Below, in pieces: positions 18,797 to 26,418 of a DNA stretch of 64,000 nucleotides. Both the position numbers and the translations under genes were made by a program. Source of the DNA: JACVRW01 sp963808545 (GTDB lineage Bacteria; Actinomycetota; Thermoleophilia; Solirubrobacterales; Thermoleophilaceae). Location of the stretch: NCBI GenBank assembly GCA_963808545.1, contig CAWEGB010000008.1, positions 62,001 to 126,000 of the forward strand. The letters are read 5' to 3'. Position 1 is the first letter of the stretch, and each line of letters starts with the position of its first letter. The notes below the pieces were generated by a model. That model did not search any database, was not told the DNA's origin, and was given only the letters and a program-made list of their open reading frames with translations.

Positions 18797-19862
18797 CGCG
18801 GAGCAGGCGCTCGAGGTCTGCCTCGTTCGACCAGCCGCCCACCGACGCCCGGACGTGCGTGTCACCGGGCAGCGAGCGGATCACCACCCCGTCCGCCGCC
18901 GCGCGCTCCACGAAGCCCGGCGGGTCGGGCACGGCGAAGCTCACCAGGGTGGATTCGCCTCGCGGCGACACCTCGAGCCCTCGTTCGGCCAGCTGCTCGG
19001 CCAGCGTCCGGGCCAGCGTGGCCGCCCTATGCTGGACCGTGTCGAGACCCGCTTGCTCGAGCACCTCCACGGCCGCCATGGCACAGGCGAGCTGGTGGGG
19101 GGCGGCGAGGCCGGTGCCGAGCCGGCGGGCGTCCTCGTGGAGCGGCGATTCGAGCGGGTGCTGCGGGTCCTCGAGCACGTGGTAGCCGGGCCAGGGCGGC
19201 GTGAGTCCGGGGATGGCCTGCGCTCGCGCGTAGAGGTAGCCGAGTCCGTTGGGCCCGCACATCCACTTCTGCCCCGAGGCGGCGTAGAAGTCACAGCCGA
19301 GAGCGTGCACGTCGACCGGAACCGCGCCGAGACCCTGAGCGCCGTCGAGCAGCACCGGCGCCGGGCCGGCGGCCAGGGCGGCTGTGTCCATGACCCTGCC
19401 GGTGGCCCAGGAGACGTGGGAGCAGGCCACCAGCCTCGTCTCGGGCCGCATCTCGCGCGGCAGCTCATCGAACGGCACGACACGCAGGCGGACCCCTCGG
19501 GTCTCGCGCGCGAGGGCCAGCGGAGCCAGCAGGCCCGGATGCTCCTCGTCGCTCGTGAGCACCTCGTCGCCGGCTCGCAGGTCGAGGGCCAGCAGAGCGG
19601 CGTTGATCCCGTCGGTGGTGGCCCCCGTGACCGTCAGCTCCTCCGCCGCGCACCCCATCAGCGCGGCCACCCGGGCCCGAAGGGCCGCCTCGTCCTCGAG
19701 CAGCGAGTCGAAGAAGGCGCGACCGCCCCGTCCGGTCTCGGTCTGCGCGCGCAGCGACTCGATCGCCGCGTCGGCCGCGCGCGCGGGCAGCGGGCCGGTC
19801 GTCCCCGCGTTCAGATAGGCGGTGTGCTCGAGAACGGGGAACTGGGCGCGCAGGTCATCCAC
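18783..19862 (-). CDS. aminotransferase class V-fold PLP enzyme (cysteine-desulfurase-like)
   Basis: 359 residues from a GTG. The N-terminus (YLNAGTTGPLPARAADA) and the central VTGATTDGINAALLAL are typical of fold-type I class V enzymes. The catalytic Lys lies in SGQKWMCGPNGLGYLY, with LLDGAQGLGAVPVDVHALGCDFY just before it. Relatives include cysteine desulfurases, isopenicillin N epimerase-like and ergothioneine lyase (EgtE-like) enzymes. I see no conserved active-site Cys loop near the C-terminus, so a desulfurase role is doubtful. It is divergent from the hydrolase gene at 19890 with overlapping promoters. Confidence 0.85.
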   Translation of the reverse strand: MDDLRAQFPVLEHTAYLNAGTTGPLPARAADAAIESLRAQTETGRGGRAFFDSLLEDEAALRARVAALMGCAAEELTVTGATTDGINAALLALDLRAGDEVLTSDEEHPGLLAPLALARETRGVRLRVVPFDELPREMRPETRLVACSHVSWATGRVMDTAALAAGPAPVLLDGAQGLGAVPVDVHALGCDFYAASGQKWMCGPNGLGYLYARAQAIPGLTPPWPGYHVLEDPQHPLESPLHEDARRLGTGLAAPHQLACAMAAVEVLEQAGLDTVQHRAATLARTLAEQLAERGLEVSPRGESTLVSFAVPDPPGFVERAAADGVVIRSLPGDTHVRASVGGWSNEADLERLLRVTSS

Positions 19863-19870
19863 GCGCGCTG

Positions 19871-19880
19871 ATACTAGGCT
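19871..19880. promoter_or_regulatory. overlapping back-to-back -10 boxes
   Basis: ATACTAGGCT holds TAGGCT on plus (9 nt before the ATG at 19890) and TAGTAT on minus (8 nt before the GTG at 19862). The two boxes share 2 bp, so polymerase can occupy only one at a time. Confidence 0.5.
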
Positions 19881-19889
19881 CCGCCGAAC

Positions 19890-20627
19890 ATGATCATCGA
19901 GCGCTCAATGCATCCAGAATGGCTTTCGAACACCTACCTCGTGGCCGACGAGGAGGGCGGGACGGCCGTGGTCATCGACGCGGGTGGGCCCTCGCAGCCG
20001 CTGCTCGACGCGGCGGAGCGCCTGGGCGTCGACGTGAGCCTGCTGCTGCTCACCCACCATCACGTCGACCACGTGGCCGAGGCCGACGCCTGGCGCAAGC
20101 GGCACGACGTGGAGACGATCGCTCACCCGATCGAGGCGGAGCTGATCGACGGCGTGGACCGCACGACGGAGCCGGGAGAGATCATCGAGGCCGGAGGGCT
20201 CCGCATCGGCTCGATGCTCACACCGGGACACACCGCCGGGATGCTCAACTTCGTGATCGACGACACCGACGTGTTCACCGGCGACACGCTGTTCCGCGGC
20301 TCGGTGGGAGGCGTGCGGGCGCCGGGCTCCACGAGCTTCGAGGACCTGCGCAGCTCGATCATGGACGGGCTCATGCAGCTCCCGAAGGAGACGCGTCTGC
20401 ACCCGGGTCACACCGAGCCCACGAGCGTCGGCGAGGAGTGGGAGCAGAACGCCTTCGTGAGGGTGTGGCGCGGCCTCGACGAGGAGGGCAGCGAGCCCTG
20501 CCGGGTCGAGGACGACGAGGCGACGCTGGTGCTCTGGGCGCCCGACTACGACGGAGGCCACAAGGCGTGGGTGCGCTGGCCCGACGGCCGCGACGACATC
20601 GTGCCGGGGAGCCGGGTCTCGCGCTGA
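19890..20627 (+). CDS. metallo-beta-lactamase-fold hydrolase (glyoxalase II-like)
   Basis: 245 residues with the metal-binding motif THHHVDHVAE (H-x-H-x-D-H), TPGHTAGML with the third metal His, and TGDTLFRGSVGG with the bridging Asp. C-terminal LHPGHTEPTS supplies the last His. Relatives include hydroxyacylglutathione hydrolase and bacillithiol/mycothiol S-conjugate thioesterases. The last ~60 residues are an added small domain rich in Asp and Trp. The stop overlaps the next gene by 4 nt. Confidence 0.88.
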   Translation: MIIERSMHPEWLSNTYLVADEEGGTAVVIDAGGPSQPLLDAAERLGVDVSLLLLTHHHVDHVAEADAWRKRHDVETIAHPIEAELIDGVDRTTEPGEIIEAGGLRIGSMLTPGHTAGMLNFVIDDTDVFTGDTLFRGSVGGVRAPGSTSFEDLRSSIMDGLMQLPKETRLHPGHTEPTSVGEEWEQNAFVRVWRGLDEEGSEPCRVEDDEATLVLWAPDYDGGHKAWVRWPDGRDDIVPGSRVSR

Positions 20628-21553
20628 GCCCGGCCGCCGGCAGCCACACCGCTCCGCGGGCGCTGCTGGAGCGGTTGATCGATCACGCCGCGCTGTTTCC
20701 GCCGGCGCAGCTGGGCATGGACGATGCGCTGGCCGAGGACCGCGCCGCTCGCTCCGCCGAGCAGTCGTGGATGATCGGGCGCTTCGTCTGCCGCGCCTCC
20801 CAGCTCGAGGCGCTGCGGGAGGCCGCCGGCGGCTGGCAGCAGGCGCCGCCTCTCTCGGTGGTGCTGGACGGGGTGACGCCCACCGACGAGGTCAGCTGGA
20901 CCGAGGCGGTGAGGGCCGACGCCGCGGTGGTGCACGCCGCTCGTGACGACGGGGCGCCCGTCGAGGCGCTGGAGCTGCCACTGCCCTCGCCGCGGCCCGG
21001 TTCGGCCGCGCTGCTCGCGGCGCAGAGCGCGATGCTGACCCTGCGGGTGGAGAAGTACCTCGAGCTGATGCCGGGCGAGCGTTGGCGCGACACACTACCC
21101 GCGGCCATCGGGGCCACGGCCGCGGTCGGTGCCCGGGTCAAGCTGCGCTGCGGCGGCGCCACCGCGGAGTCGTTCCCCTCCATCGAGCAGGTGGCGCTGG
21201 TGATCGCCGCCAGTCGCCGGGCGGGGGTCGTGTTCAAGGCCACGGCCGGGCTGCACCACCCGCTGCGCCACGTCGACGCCGAGACCGGCCTGCCGATGCA
21301 CGGCTTCCTCAACCTGCTCGCCGCGGCCGCCTTCTCCGCCGCTCACGGGTCCACCGCCGGCACGCTCGAGCGCGTGCTGGCCCAGGAGGACCCGGCGGCC
21401 TTCACGGTGAGCGAGCGCGGCCTCGAGGCGGAGGGGCTCAGGGCATCCACCGAGCAGATCGCCGCGGCGCGCCACTACCTGTTCACCGGCTACGGCAGCT
21501 GCTCGTGGCGGGAGCCCGTGGAGGACCTTCAGCGACTCGGGATGCTGGCGTGA
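20624..21553 (+). CDS. conserved hypothetical protein coupled to fumarylacetoacetase
   Basis: About 290-310 residues. I do not recognise the family. The sequence is Ala-rich with patches that look conserved: HAALFPPAQLGMDDALA near the start, FKATAGLHHPLRH and GFLNLLAAAAFSAAHG in the middle, FTGYGSCSWREPVEDLQRLG at the end. The start is unsettled: no ATG or GTG is near; a CTG at 20624 would overlap the previous stop, and a TTG at 20675 is the first standard alternative. It overlaps the fumarylacetoacetase start by 4 nt, so a role in tyrosine/aromatic degradation, for example beside that enzyme, is plausible but unproven. Confidence 0.65.
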   Translation: MSPAAGSHTAPRALLERLIDHAALFPPAQLGMDDALAEDRAARSAEQSWMIGRFVCRASQLEALREAAGGWQQAPPLSVVLDGVTPTDEVSWTEAVRADAAVVHAARDDGAPVEALELPLPSPRPGSAALLAAQSAMLTLRVEKYLELMPGERWRDTLPAAIGATAAVGARVKLRCGGATAESFPSIEQVALVIAASRRAGVVFKATAGLHHPLRHVDAETGLPMHGFLNLLAAAAFSAAHGSTAGTLERVLAQEDPAAFTVSERGLEAEGLRASTEQIAAARHYLFTGYGSCSWREPVEDLQRLGMLA

Positions 21554-22584
21554 GCCTGGCCTACGGGGTGCTGGCCGCCGGCGGCGTCTGCGCTCGGGCG
21601 AACGGGCGTGTGCTCGATCTGTCGGAGCTCGACCCCCTGCTCGACGGCGACTCGCTCAACCCGCTCATGGCGGCCGGGCCCGACTTTCGCCGCGAGCTCG
21701 CCGGCCGCGTGGGCGAGGGGAGGGAGGTCGAGGCGCCCGAGCTGGGGCTTCCGTTCCGCGTGGCCGACTACGTGGACTTCTACTCGTCCCTCGCGCACGC
21801 GGAGAACCTCGGCCGGATGTTTCGCCCGGGTAGCGAGCCCCTGCTGCCGAACTGGCGCCACCTGCCGGTGGGCTACCACGGCCGTGCGGGGACGATCGTG
21901 GGCAGCGGCACCCCCGTCCGCCGTCCTCGGGGCCAGCGCGCCGCGGGCGACTTCGGCGAGAGCGCCCGGCTCGACATCGAGCTCGAGGCCGGGTTCGTGA
22001 TCGGGGCACCCAGCCGGATGGGCGAGCCGGTGCAGGTCGAGCGGGCGCTCGACCACGTGTTCGGCGTGGTGCTGGTCAACGACTGGTCGGCGCGCGATCT
22101 GCAGGCGTGGGAATACCAGCCGCTGGGGCCGTTCCTGGGGAAGTCGTTCTGCACGTCGGTGAGCAACTGGGTGGTTCCGCTCGAGGAGCTGCTCGAACGG
22201 CGCGTGCCCGCGCCGCCTCAGGAGCCCGAGCCGTTGCCCTACTTGCGCGAGGAGCCCTGGGCGTTCGACATCCCCCTGGAGGTCGAGCTCAACGGCACCG
22301 TCGTATCGCGCTCGAACACCCGTCACCTGTACTGGTCGATCGCTCAGCAGATCGCCCACCTGACGGTGAACGGGGCCAGCCTGCGCACCGGCGACCTCCT
22401 GGCCACGGGCACGATCTCCGGTCCCGAGCGCGAGCAACGCGGGAGCCTGATCGAGCTGAGCTGGAACGGAACCGAGCCGGTCGAGCTGCCCGGCGGCCGG
22501 CGCAGCTTCCTCGAGGATGGCGACGAGGTGGTGCTGCGCGGCGAGCCGCTCGGTGAGGTGCGCGGCACCGTCGAGGGCGTTTAG
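21550..22584 (+). CDS. fahA: fumarylacetoacetase / fumarylacetoacetate hydrolase family
   Basis: 344 residues from a GTG overlapping the previous stop. It has the N-terminal cap domain (short for a full FAA) and the FAH catalytic core: YVDFYSSLAHAENLGRMFRP, LPVGYHGRAGTIVGSGTPVRRP, DIELEAGFVIG (metal-binding acids), VLVNDWSARDLQAWEYQPLGPFLGKSF and RTGDLLATGTISGPE. This is the pattern of true fumarylacetoacetases, which split fumarylacetoacetate to fumarate and acetoacetate at the end of tyrosine/homogentisate breakdown. No homogentisate dioxygenase or maleylacetoacetate isomerase is nearby. Confidence 0.88.
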   Translation: MSLAYGVLAAGGVCARANGRVLDLSELDPLLDGDSLNPLMAAGPDFRRELAGRVGEGREVEAPELGLPFRVADYVDFYSSLAHAENLGRMFRPGSEPLLPNWRHLPVGYHGRAGTIVGSGTPVRRPRGQRAAGDFGESARLDIELEAGFVIGAPSRMGEPVQVERALDHVFGVVLVNDWSARDLQAWEYQPLGPFLGKSFCTSVSNWVVPLEELLERRVPAPPQEPEPLPYLREEPWAFDIPLEVELNGTVVSRSNTRHLYWSIAQQIAHLTVNGASLRTGDLLATGTISGPEREQRGSLIELSWNGTEPVELPGGRRSFLEDGDEVVLRGEPLGEVRGTVEGV

Positions 22585-22587
22585 ATT
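22582..22587 (+). promoter_or_regulatory. leaderless-type -10 box
   Basis: TAGATT, 8 nt before the ATG at 22596; it overlaps the fahA stop codon. Confidence 0.45.
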
Positions 22588-22595
22588 CGGCTCTC

Positions 22596-23003
22596 ATGTC
22601 GTCGTCGAATCTCGACCGCCTGCGCGAGACCTACCACGCGTTCGAGCACGGCCAGCTCGAGCGCATCCCCGAGCTCTTCGCCCCGGATGGCTTCTACCGC
22701 ACGAGCGGAGTCTTCGTCGGGATGGACGACGAGTACCGGGGCCACGCGCGGATCGAGGAGTTCTGGCACGCCTCGACCGAGGCCTGGGAGCGTCTGGCCG
22801 TCGAGATGAGACGCAGCGCGGAGTACGGCGATCGTGTCGCGGCCGAGGTCCACATGGAGGGCATAGGGGTGGAGAGCGGCCTGGAGTTCCGCTTCGAGGC
22901 CGGCCATCTGGTCCGCTTCCGTGATGGGCTGATCGTCGAGTTCCTCGCCTTTCCCACCTGGGAGCAGGCCCTCGAGGCGGGCGCTAGGTTGGGCTCGACA
23001 TGA
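22596..23003 (+). CDS. SnoaL-like/NTF2-fold protein
   Basis: 135 residues with the NTF2-like cone-fold pattern: an N-terminal helix (RLRETYHAFEHGQLERIPELFAPDGFY), a central GHARIEEFWHAS, and a final strand (VRFRDGLIVEFLAFPTWEQALEA). These proteins bind small ligands or catalyse isomer/hydrolase steps; the role cannot be read from sequence. The stop overlaps the thrS start by 4 nt. Two other NTF2-fold proteins are in the right accessory region. Confidence 0.78.
   Translation: MSSSNLDRLRETYHAFEHGQLERIPELFAPDGFYRTSGVFVGMDDEYRGHARIEEFWHASTEAWERLAVEMRRSAEYGDRVAAEVHMEGIGVESGLEFRFEAGHLVRFRDGLIVEFLAFPTWEQALEAGARLGST
22985..22990 (+). promoter_or_regulatory. leaderless-type -10 box for thrS
   Basis: TAGGTT, 9 nt before the thrS ATG and inside the end of the upstream gene; no Shine-Dalgarno sequence. 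It would give thrS its own transcript in addition to read-through. Confidence 0.45.
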
Positions 23004-24913
23004 AGGTCACCCTGCCCGACGGCTCCGAGCTCGAGCTTCCGGACGGCGCCAGCGGCGCCGACGCCGCTCGCGCGATCGGCGAGGGACTGGCCCGGGCGGC
23101 CCTCGGAGTGCGCCAGAACGGCGATCTGCGTGACCTGGACGCGCCACTCGAGGAGGGGCCGCTCGAGATCGTCACCGCGCGTGACGACGACGGCCTGTGG
23201 CTGATCCGCCACGACGCGGCCCACGTCCTGGCCACCGCGGTGCTCGAGCTCTACCCCGGGGTCAAGATCTCCATCGGCCCTCCGATCGCCGATGGCTTCT
23301 ACTACGACTTCGAGTTCCCCGAGGGCCAGAAGCTCACCGAGGAGGACTTCGAGCGCGTGGAGGCCAAGATGCGCGAGCACATCGCCGCCGACGAGCAGTT
23401 CGAGCGCACGGTCGTCCCGGTGGCGGAGGCGATCGAGCGCTTCCGGGCCGAGGGCCAGGACTACAAGGTCGAGCTGATCGAGGACCTGATCGAAGACGAA
23501 GGCGTGGAGACGGTCTCGCTGTACCGCAACGGCCCCTTCACCGATCTCTGCCGCGGCCCCCACGGACCGGGCACCAAGCGCGTCAAGGCGTTCAAGCTCT
23601 TGAGCGTGGCCGGGGCCTACTGGCGCGGCGACTCGGATCGCCAGATGCTCACGCGCGTATACGGCACGGCCTTCCTGTCGAAGGAGGACCTGGCCGAGCA
23701 CCTGCGCCGTCTCGAGGAGGCCCGCGAGCGCGACCACCGCAAGCTGGGCCGCGAGCTCGAGCTGTTCATGTTCTCCGACCTGTCGCCCGGCTCGGCCTTC
23801 TGGCTGCCGAATGGCACCCACCTGTGGAACGAGCTCACGCGGCTCTGGAGGACCACCAACGTGGAGCGCGGCTACACCGAGGTGCGCACGCCGATCCTCT
23901 ACGCGGTCGACCTGTGGAAGCAGTCCGGCCACTGGCACGTGTACCGCGACAACATGTACTTCGCCGACGTCGAGGACCGGCCGATGGGCCTCAAGCCCAT
24001 GAACTGCCCGGCGCACGTGCAGATCTACAAGCGCAAGCTGCGCTCCTACCGCGATCTGCCCATCCGCTACGCCGAACAGGGGCTGGTGCACCGGCACGAG
24101 CCCAGCGGCACGTTGCACGGCCTGCTGCGCGTGCGCCACATCACCCAGGACGACGCGCACGTCTTCTGCACCGAGGAGCAGATCGAAGAGGAGGTGCTGC
24201 GCTGTCTCGACTTCGGCTTCTTCCTGTACGACCAGTTCGGCTTCTCGCCGCGGCTCGAGCTCTCCACTCGTCCCGACAAGCGGGTGGGCAGCGAGGAGAT
24301 GTGGGACAAGGCCGAGGCGGCCCTGACCAGCGCCCTCGAGAGCCGCGGCCTCGAGTACGACCTGAACGAGGGCGACGGCGCCTTCTACGGGCCCAAGATC
24401 GACGCTCACATCACCGACGCGATCGGCCGCTCCTGGCAGCTCGGAACGGTGCAGCTCGACTACTACATGCCCGAGCAGTTCGAGCTCGCCTACACCGGTG
24501 CGGACAACGCCGAGCACCGGCCGGTGATGATCCACCGGGCCTCGATGGGCTCCTTCGAGCGGTTCATCGGCATCCTGATCGAGCACTACGGCGGCGAGTT
24601 CCCCCTGTGGCTCGCACCCGTGCAGGCCATCGTCCTGCCGATCGCCGATCGCCACGCCGCCTACGCCCGGGACGTGGAGCGCCGGCTGGCCGACGCCGGC
24701 CTGCGAGCCCGGGTGGACGAGCGCACCGAGTCGATCCGCCGCAAGATCCGCGACGCCGAGACCCAGAAGATTCCCTACATGCTCGTCGTGGGCGACCAGG
24801 AGGAGTCCGACGGCCTCGTGGCGGTGCGCCGCCACCGCGAGGGTGACGAGGGCACCGTGCCGGTCGAGGACTTCGCCGGGCGCATCAGCGCCGCTATACT
24901 CGCTCGCGAATGA
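23000..24913 (+). CDS. thrS: threonyl-tRNA synthetase
   Basis: 637 residues, normal length. Domain order: TGS (residues ~1-60), the editing/SAD domain with the metal-type HDAAH and YYDFEF (~70-220), the class II catalytic core (~240-530) with motif 2 (RHEPSGTLHGLLRVRHITQDDAH), Zn-ligand MNCPAHV, and motif 3 MGSFERFIGILIEHYGG, then the anticodon-binding domain (VLPIADRHAAYARDV). It charges tRNA-Thr. It forms the head of a translation block with infC-rpmI-rplT just downstream. Confidence 0.97.
   Translation: MKVTLPDGSELELPDGASGADAARAIGEGLARAALGVRQNGDLRDLDAPLEEGPLEIVTARDDDGLWLIRHDAAHVLATAVLELYPGVKISIGPPIADGFYYDFEFPEGQKLTEEDFERVEAKMREHIAADEQFERTVVPVAEAIERFRAEGQDYKVELIEDLIEDEGVETVSLYRNGPFTDLCRGPHGPGTKRVKAFKLLSVAGAYWRGDSDRQMLTRVYGTAFLSKEDLAEHLRRLEEARERDHRKLGRELELFMFSDLSPGSAFWLPNGTHLWNELTRLWRTTNVERGYTEVRTPILYAVDLWKQSGHWHVYRDNMYFADVEDRPMGLKPMNCPAHVQIYKRKLRSYRDLPIRYAEQGLVHRHEPSGTLHGLLRVRHITQDDAHVFCTEEQIEEEVLRCLDFGFFLYDQFGFSPRLELSTRPDKRVGSEEMWDKAEAALTSALESRGLEYDLNEGDGAFYGPKIDAHITDAIGRSWQLGTVQLDYYMPEQFELAYTGADNAEHRPVMIHRASMGSFERFIGILIEHYGGEFPLWLAPVQAIVLPIADRHAAYARDVERRLADAGLRARVDERTESIRRKIRDAETQKIPYMLVVGDQEESDGLVAVRRHREGDEGTVPVEDFAGRISAAILARE
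24895..24900 (+). promoter_or_regulatory. -10 box for infC inside the thrS end
   Basis: TATACT, close to consensus, 61 nt before the infC GTG. No good -35 is visible. It would give infC a leader of about 55 nt. Confidence 0.4.
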
Positions 24914-24961
24914 GCTGCAGCAACACTCCGCGCTCTTGACGGCAATCCCTGGCCGCAACTA

Positions 24962-25768
24962 GTGCCGATCCCTCGCAAGTTCGATCGGCGCCCACCGGAG
25001 CGCGACGAGACCCGCATCAACGAGCGCATCCGCGTTCCCCAGGTACGCCTCATCGGCGAGGACGGCAACCAGATCGGGGTGATCGACACCCCGAAGGCCC
25101 TTCGCTACGCCCAGGAACGCGATCTCGACCTCGTGGAGGTGGCCCCGGACGCCCGCCCGCCGGTCTGCCGCGTGCTCGACTACTCGAAGTACAAGTACGA
25201 GCAGGAGCAGAAGGCCAAGGCCGCGCGGCGTCACCAGAAGCAGGTCAACGTGCGCGAGATCAAGCTGCGGCCGAAGATCGCCACCAATGACTACGAGACC
25301 AAGAAGAACCATGTGGTCCGCTTCCTGCGCGGCGAGGACCGCGTGAAGGTGACCATCATGTTCCGCGGCCGCGAGCAGACCCACCCCGAGCGCGGCGAGA
25401 TGCTGCTCAACCGGCTGGCCGAGGACGTGGCCGAGCTGGGCACGGTCGAACAGTCGCCGCAGCAGGACGGGCGCAACATGACCATGCTGCTGGCGCCGGT
25501 CAAGCGCCAGCCGCCGGAGGCCGAGGAGAGCGACACCTCGTCCTCGGACGGTGCCGCGCCGGCCGCCCAGCCCGCCAGCCCGCCGAGCCCGCCGAGCCCG
25601 CGGCTGCCGAGCCACCCGCTCCTGCCGAGCAGCCCGAGCCGGCGACGGCGGCGCAGCAGTCACAGACCTCCTGAGGCCGGCGCCGCCGGCCGCGGTCCGG
25701 CACCGGAGGCAATGTCCCGAAATATTCGTTTGTCGACTGATCAGTTGACAAACGAGTTTGTTAGGTGA
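24962..25768 (+). CDS. infC: translation initiation factor IF-3 (odd C-terminal tail)
   Basis: Residues 1-~180 are complete IF-3: N-domain TRINERIRVPQVRLIGEDGNQIGV, linker KYKYEQEQKAKAARRHQ, C-domain VNVREIKLRPKIATNDYETK and VKVTIMFRGREQTHPERG. IF-3 keeps the 30S subunit free and checks the initiator tRNA. It starts with GTG. After the fold, the open frame gives Ser/Pro- then Arg-rich sequence to 25768; the next frame reads instead as an Ala/Glu/Pro-rich tail (AEPAEPAAAEPPAPAEQPEP) ending at 25674, the usual look of actinobacterial IF-3 ends. A one- or two-base indel in the repeated GCCCGCCGA tract (~25570-25610) is likely; the first ~190 residues are unaffected. Confidence 0.92.
   Translation: MPIPRKFDRRPPERDETRINERIRVPQVRLIGEDGNQIGVIDTPKALRYAQERDLDLVEVAPDARPPVCRVLDYSKYKYEQEQKAKAARRHQKQVNVREIKLRPKIATNDYETKKNHVVRFLRGEDRVKVTIMFRGREQTHPERGEMLLNRLAEDVAELGTVEQSPQQDGRNMTMLLAPVKRQPPEAEESDTSSSDGAAPAAQPASPPSPPSPRLPSHPLLPSSPSRRRRRSSHRPPEAGAAGRGPAPEAMSRNIRLSTDQLTNEFVR
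25726..25755. promoter_or_regulatory. 30-bp dyad, operator-like
   Basis: TCGTTTGTCGACTGA followed directly by TCAGTTGACAAACGA: a 15+15 palindrome with a single G-T exception and no loop. It is AT-rich compared with its surroundings. The zero-length loop suits a dimeric repressor site (TetR/MarR style) more than a terminator. It lies 57 nt before rpmI. Confidence 0.6.
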
Positions 25769-25812
25769 GGGGGCGGTGTGCCGCGACGCGTCTGCTTCAA
25801 TAGACCGTTCGC

Positions 25813-26007
25813 ATGCCCAAGATGAAGACCCACTCGGGCGCCAAGAAGCGCTTCCGCAAGACGGCCAACAAGAAGCTGATCGCGCGGCACTCCTTCACGA
25901 GCCACATGCTCGGGAAGAAGTCGGCGAAGCGTAAGCGCCACCTGGGCCGGCCGGTGGAGGTCTCGAAGGCCGATCACAAGCGCGTGATGGAGCTGCTCCA
26001 CAAATGA
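25813..26007 (+). CDS. rpmI: ribosomal protein bL35
   Basis: 64 residues, very basic, with the family start MPKMKTHSGAKKRFRKTANKK and later HMLGKKSAKRKRHLG. Part of the 50S subunit. It overlaps rplT by 4 nt (ATGA). In bacteria infC, rpmI and rplT are generally co-transcribed, and L20 represses the operon; no L20-type leader structure is evident here, but a dyad precedes rpmI. Confidence 0.96.
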   Translation: MPKMKTHSGAKKRFRKTANKKLIARHSFTSHMLGKKSAKRKRHLGRPVEVSKADHKRVMELLHK

Positions 26008-26363
26008 GCCGCGTCAAGCGCTCAGTTCACGCCCGCAAGAAGCGGCGCGCCACCCTGGAGCGGACCAAGGGGTACCGCGGCCAGGCCAAGTCGAGCTACA
26101 AGCGGGCCAAGGAGGCCCTGCTCAAGGCCGACTCGTACGCCTACCGCGACCGCCGCAACCGCAAGCGCGACTTCCGTCGCCTGTGGATCACCCGCATCAA
26201 CGCCGCCGCCCGGCAGGAGGGCATGACCTACAGCCAGTTCATGCACGGCCTCAAGCTCGCCGGCATCGAGGTCGACCGTAAGGTGCTCGCGGACATCGCC
26301 GTCCGCGACCCGGAGACGTTCCGACGTTTTGCCGAGACAGCCCGGGAGTCCGCCGCGGCCTGA
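26004..26363 (+). CDS. rplT: ribosomal protein bL20
   Basis: 119 residues: basic N-terminal arm (RVKRSVHARKKRRATLERTKGYRGQAKSSYKRAKEA) and globular C-domain (RRLWITRINAAARQEGMTYSQFMHGLKLAGIEVDRKVLADIA). Needed for early 50S assembly. It ends the infC-rpmI-rplT group and is followed by an intrinsic terminator. Confidence 0.97.
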   Translation: MSRVKRSVHARKKRRATLERTKGYRGQAKSSYKRAKEALLKADSYAYRDRRNRKRDFRRLWITRINAAARQEGMTYSQFMHGLKLAGIEVDRKVLADIAVRDPETFRRFAETARESAAA

Positions 26364-26387
26364 CCAAGCGGAACTCGACTCTCTCCC

Positions 26388-26415
26388 GGGCGCCCAGAGT
26401 GGCGCCCTTTTTGTT
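26388..26415 (+). terminator. intrinsic terminator after rplT
   Basis: GGGCGCC (26388-26394), 6-nt loop, GGCGCCC (26401-26407), then TTTTTGTT. A textbook Rho-independent terminator, 24 nt after the stop codon and just before the methyltransferase gene. Confidence 0.85.
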
Positions 26416-26418
26416 GCG

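Noticed and set aside
24914..24961. T-box or L20-type leader upstream of infC
   Set aside because: The gap is only 48 nt and shows no stable stem or T-box sequence.
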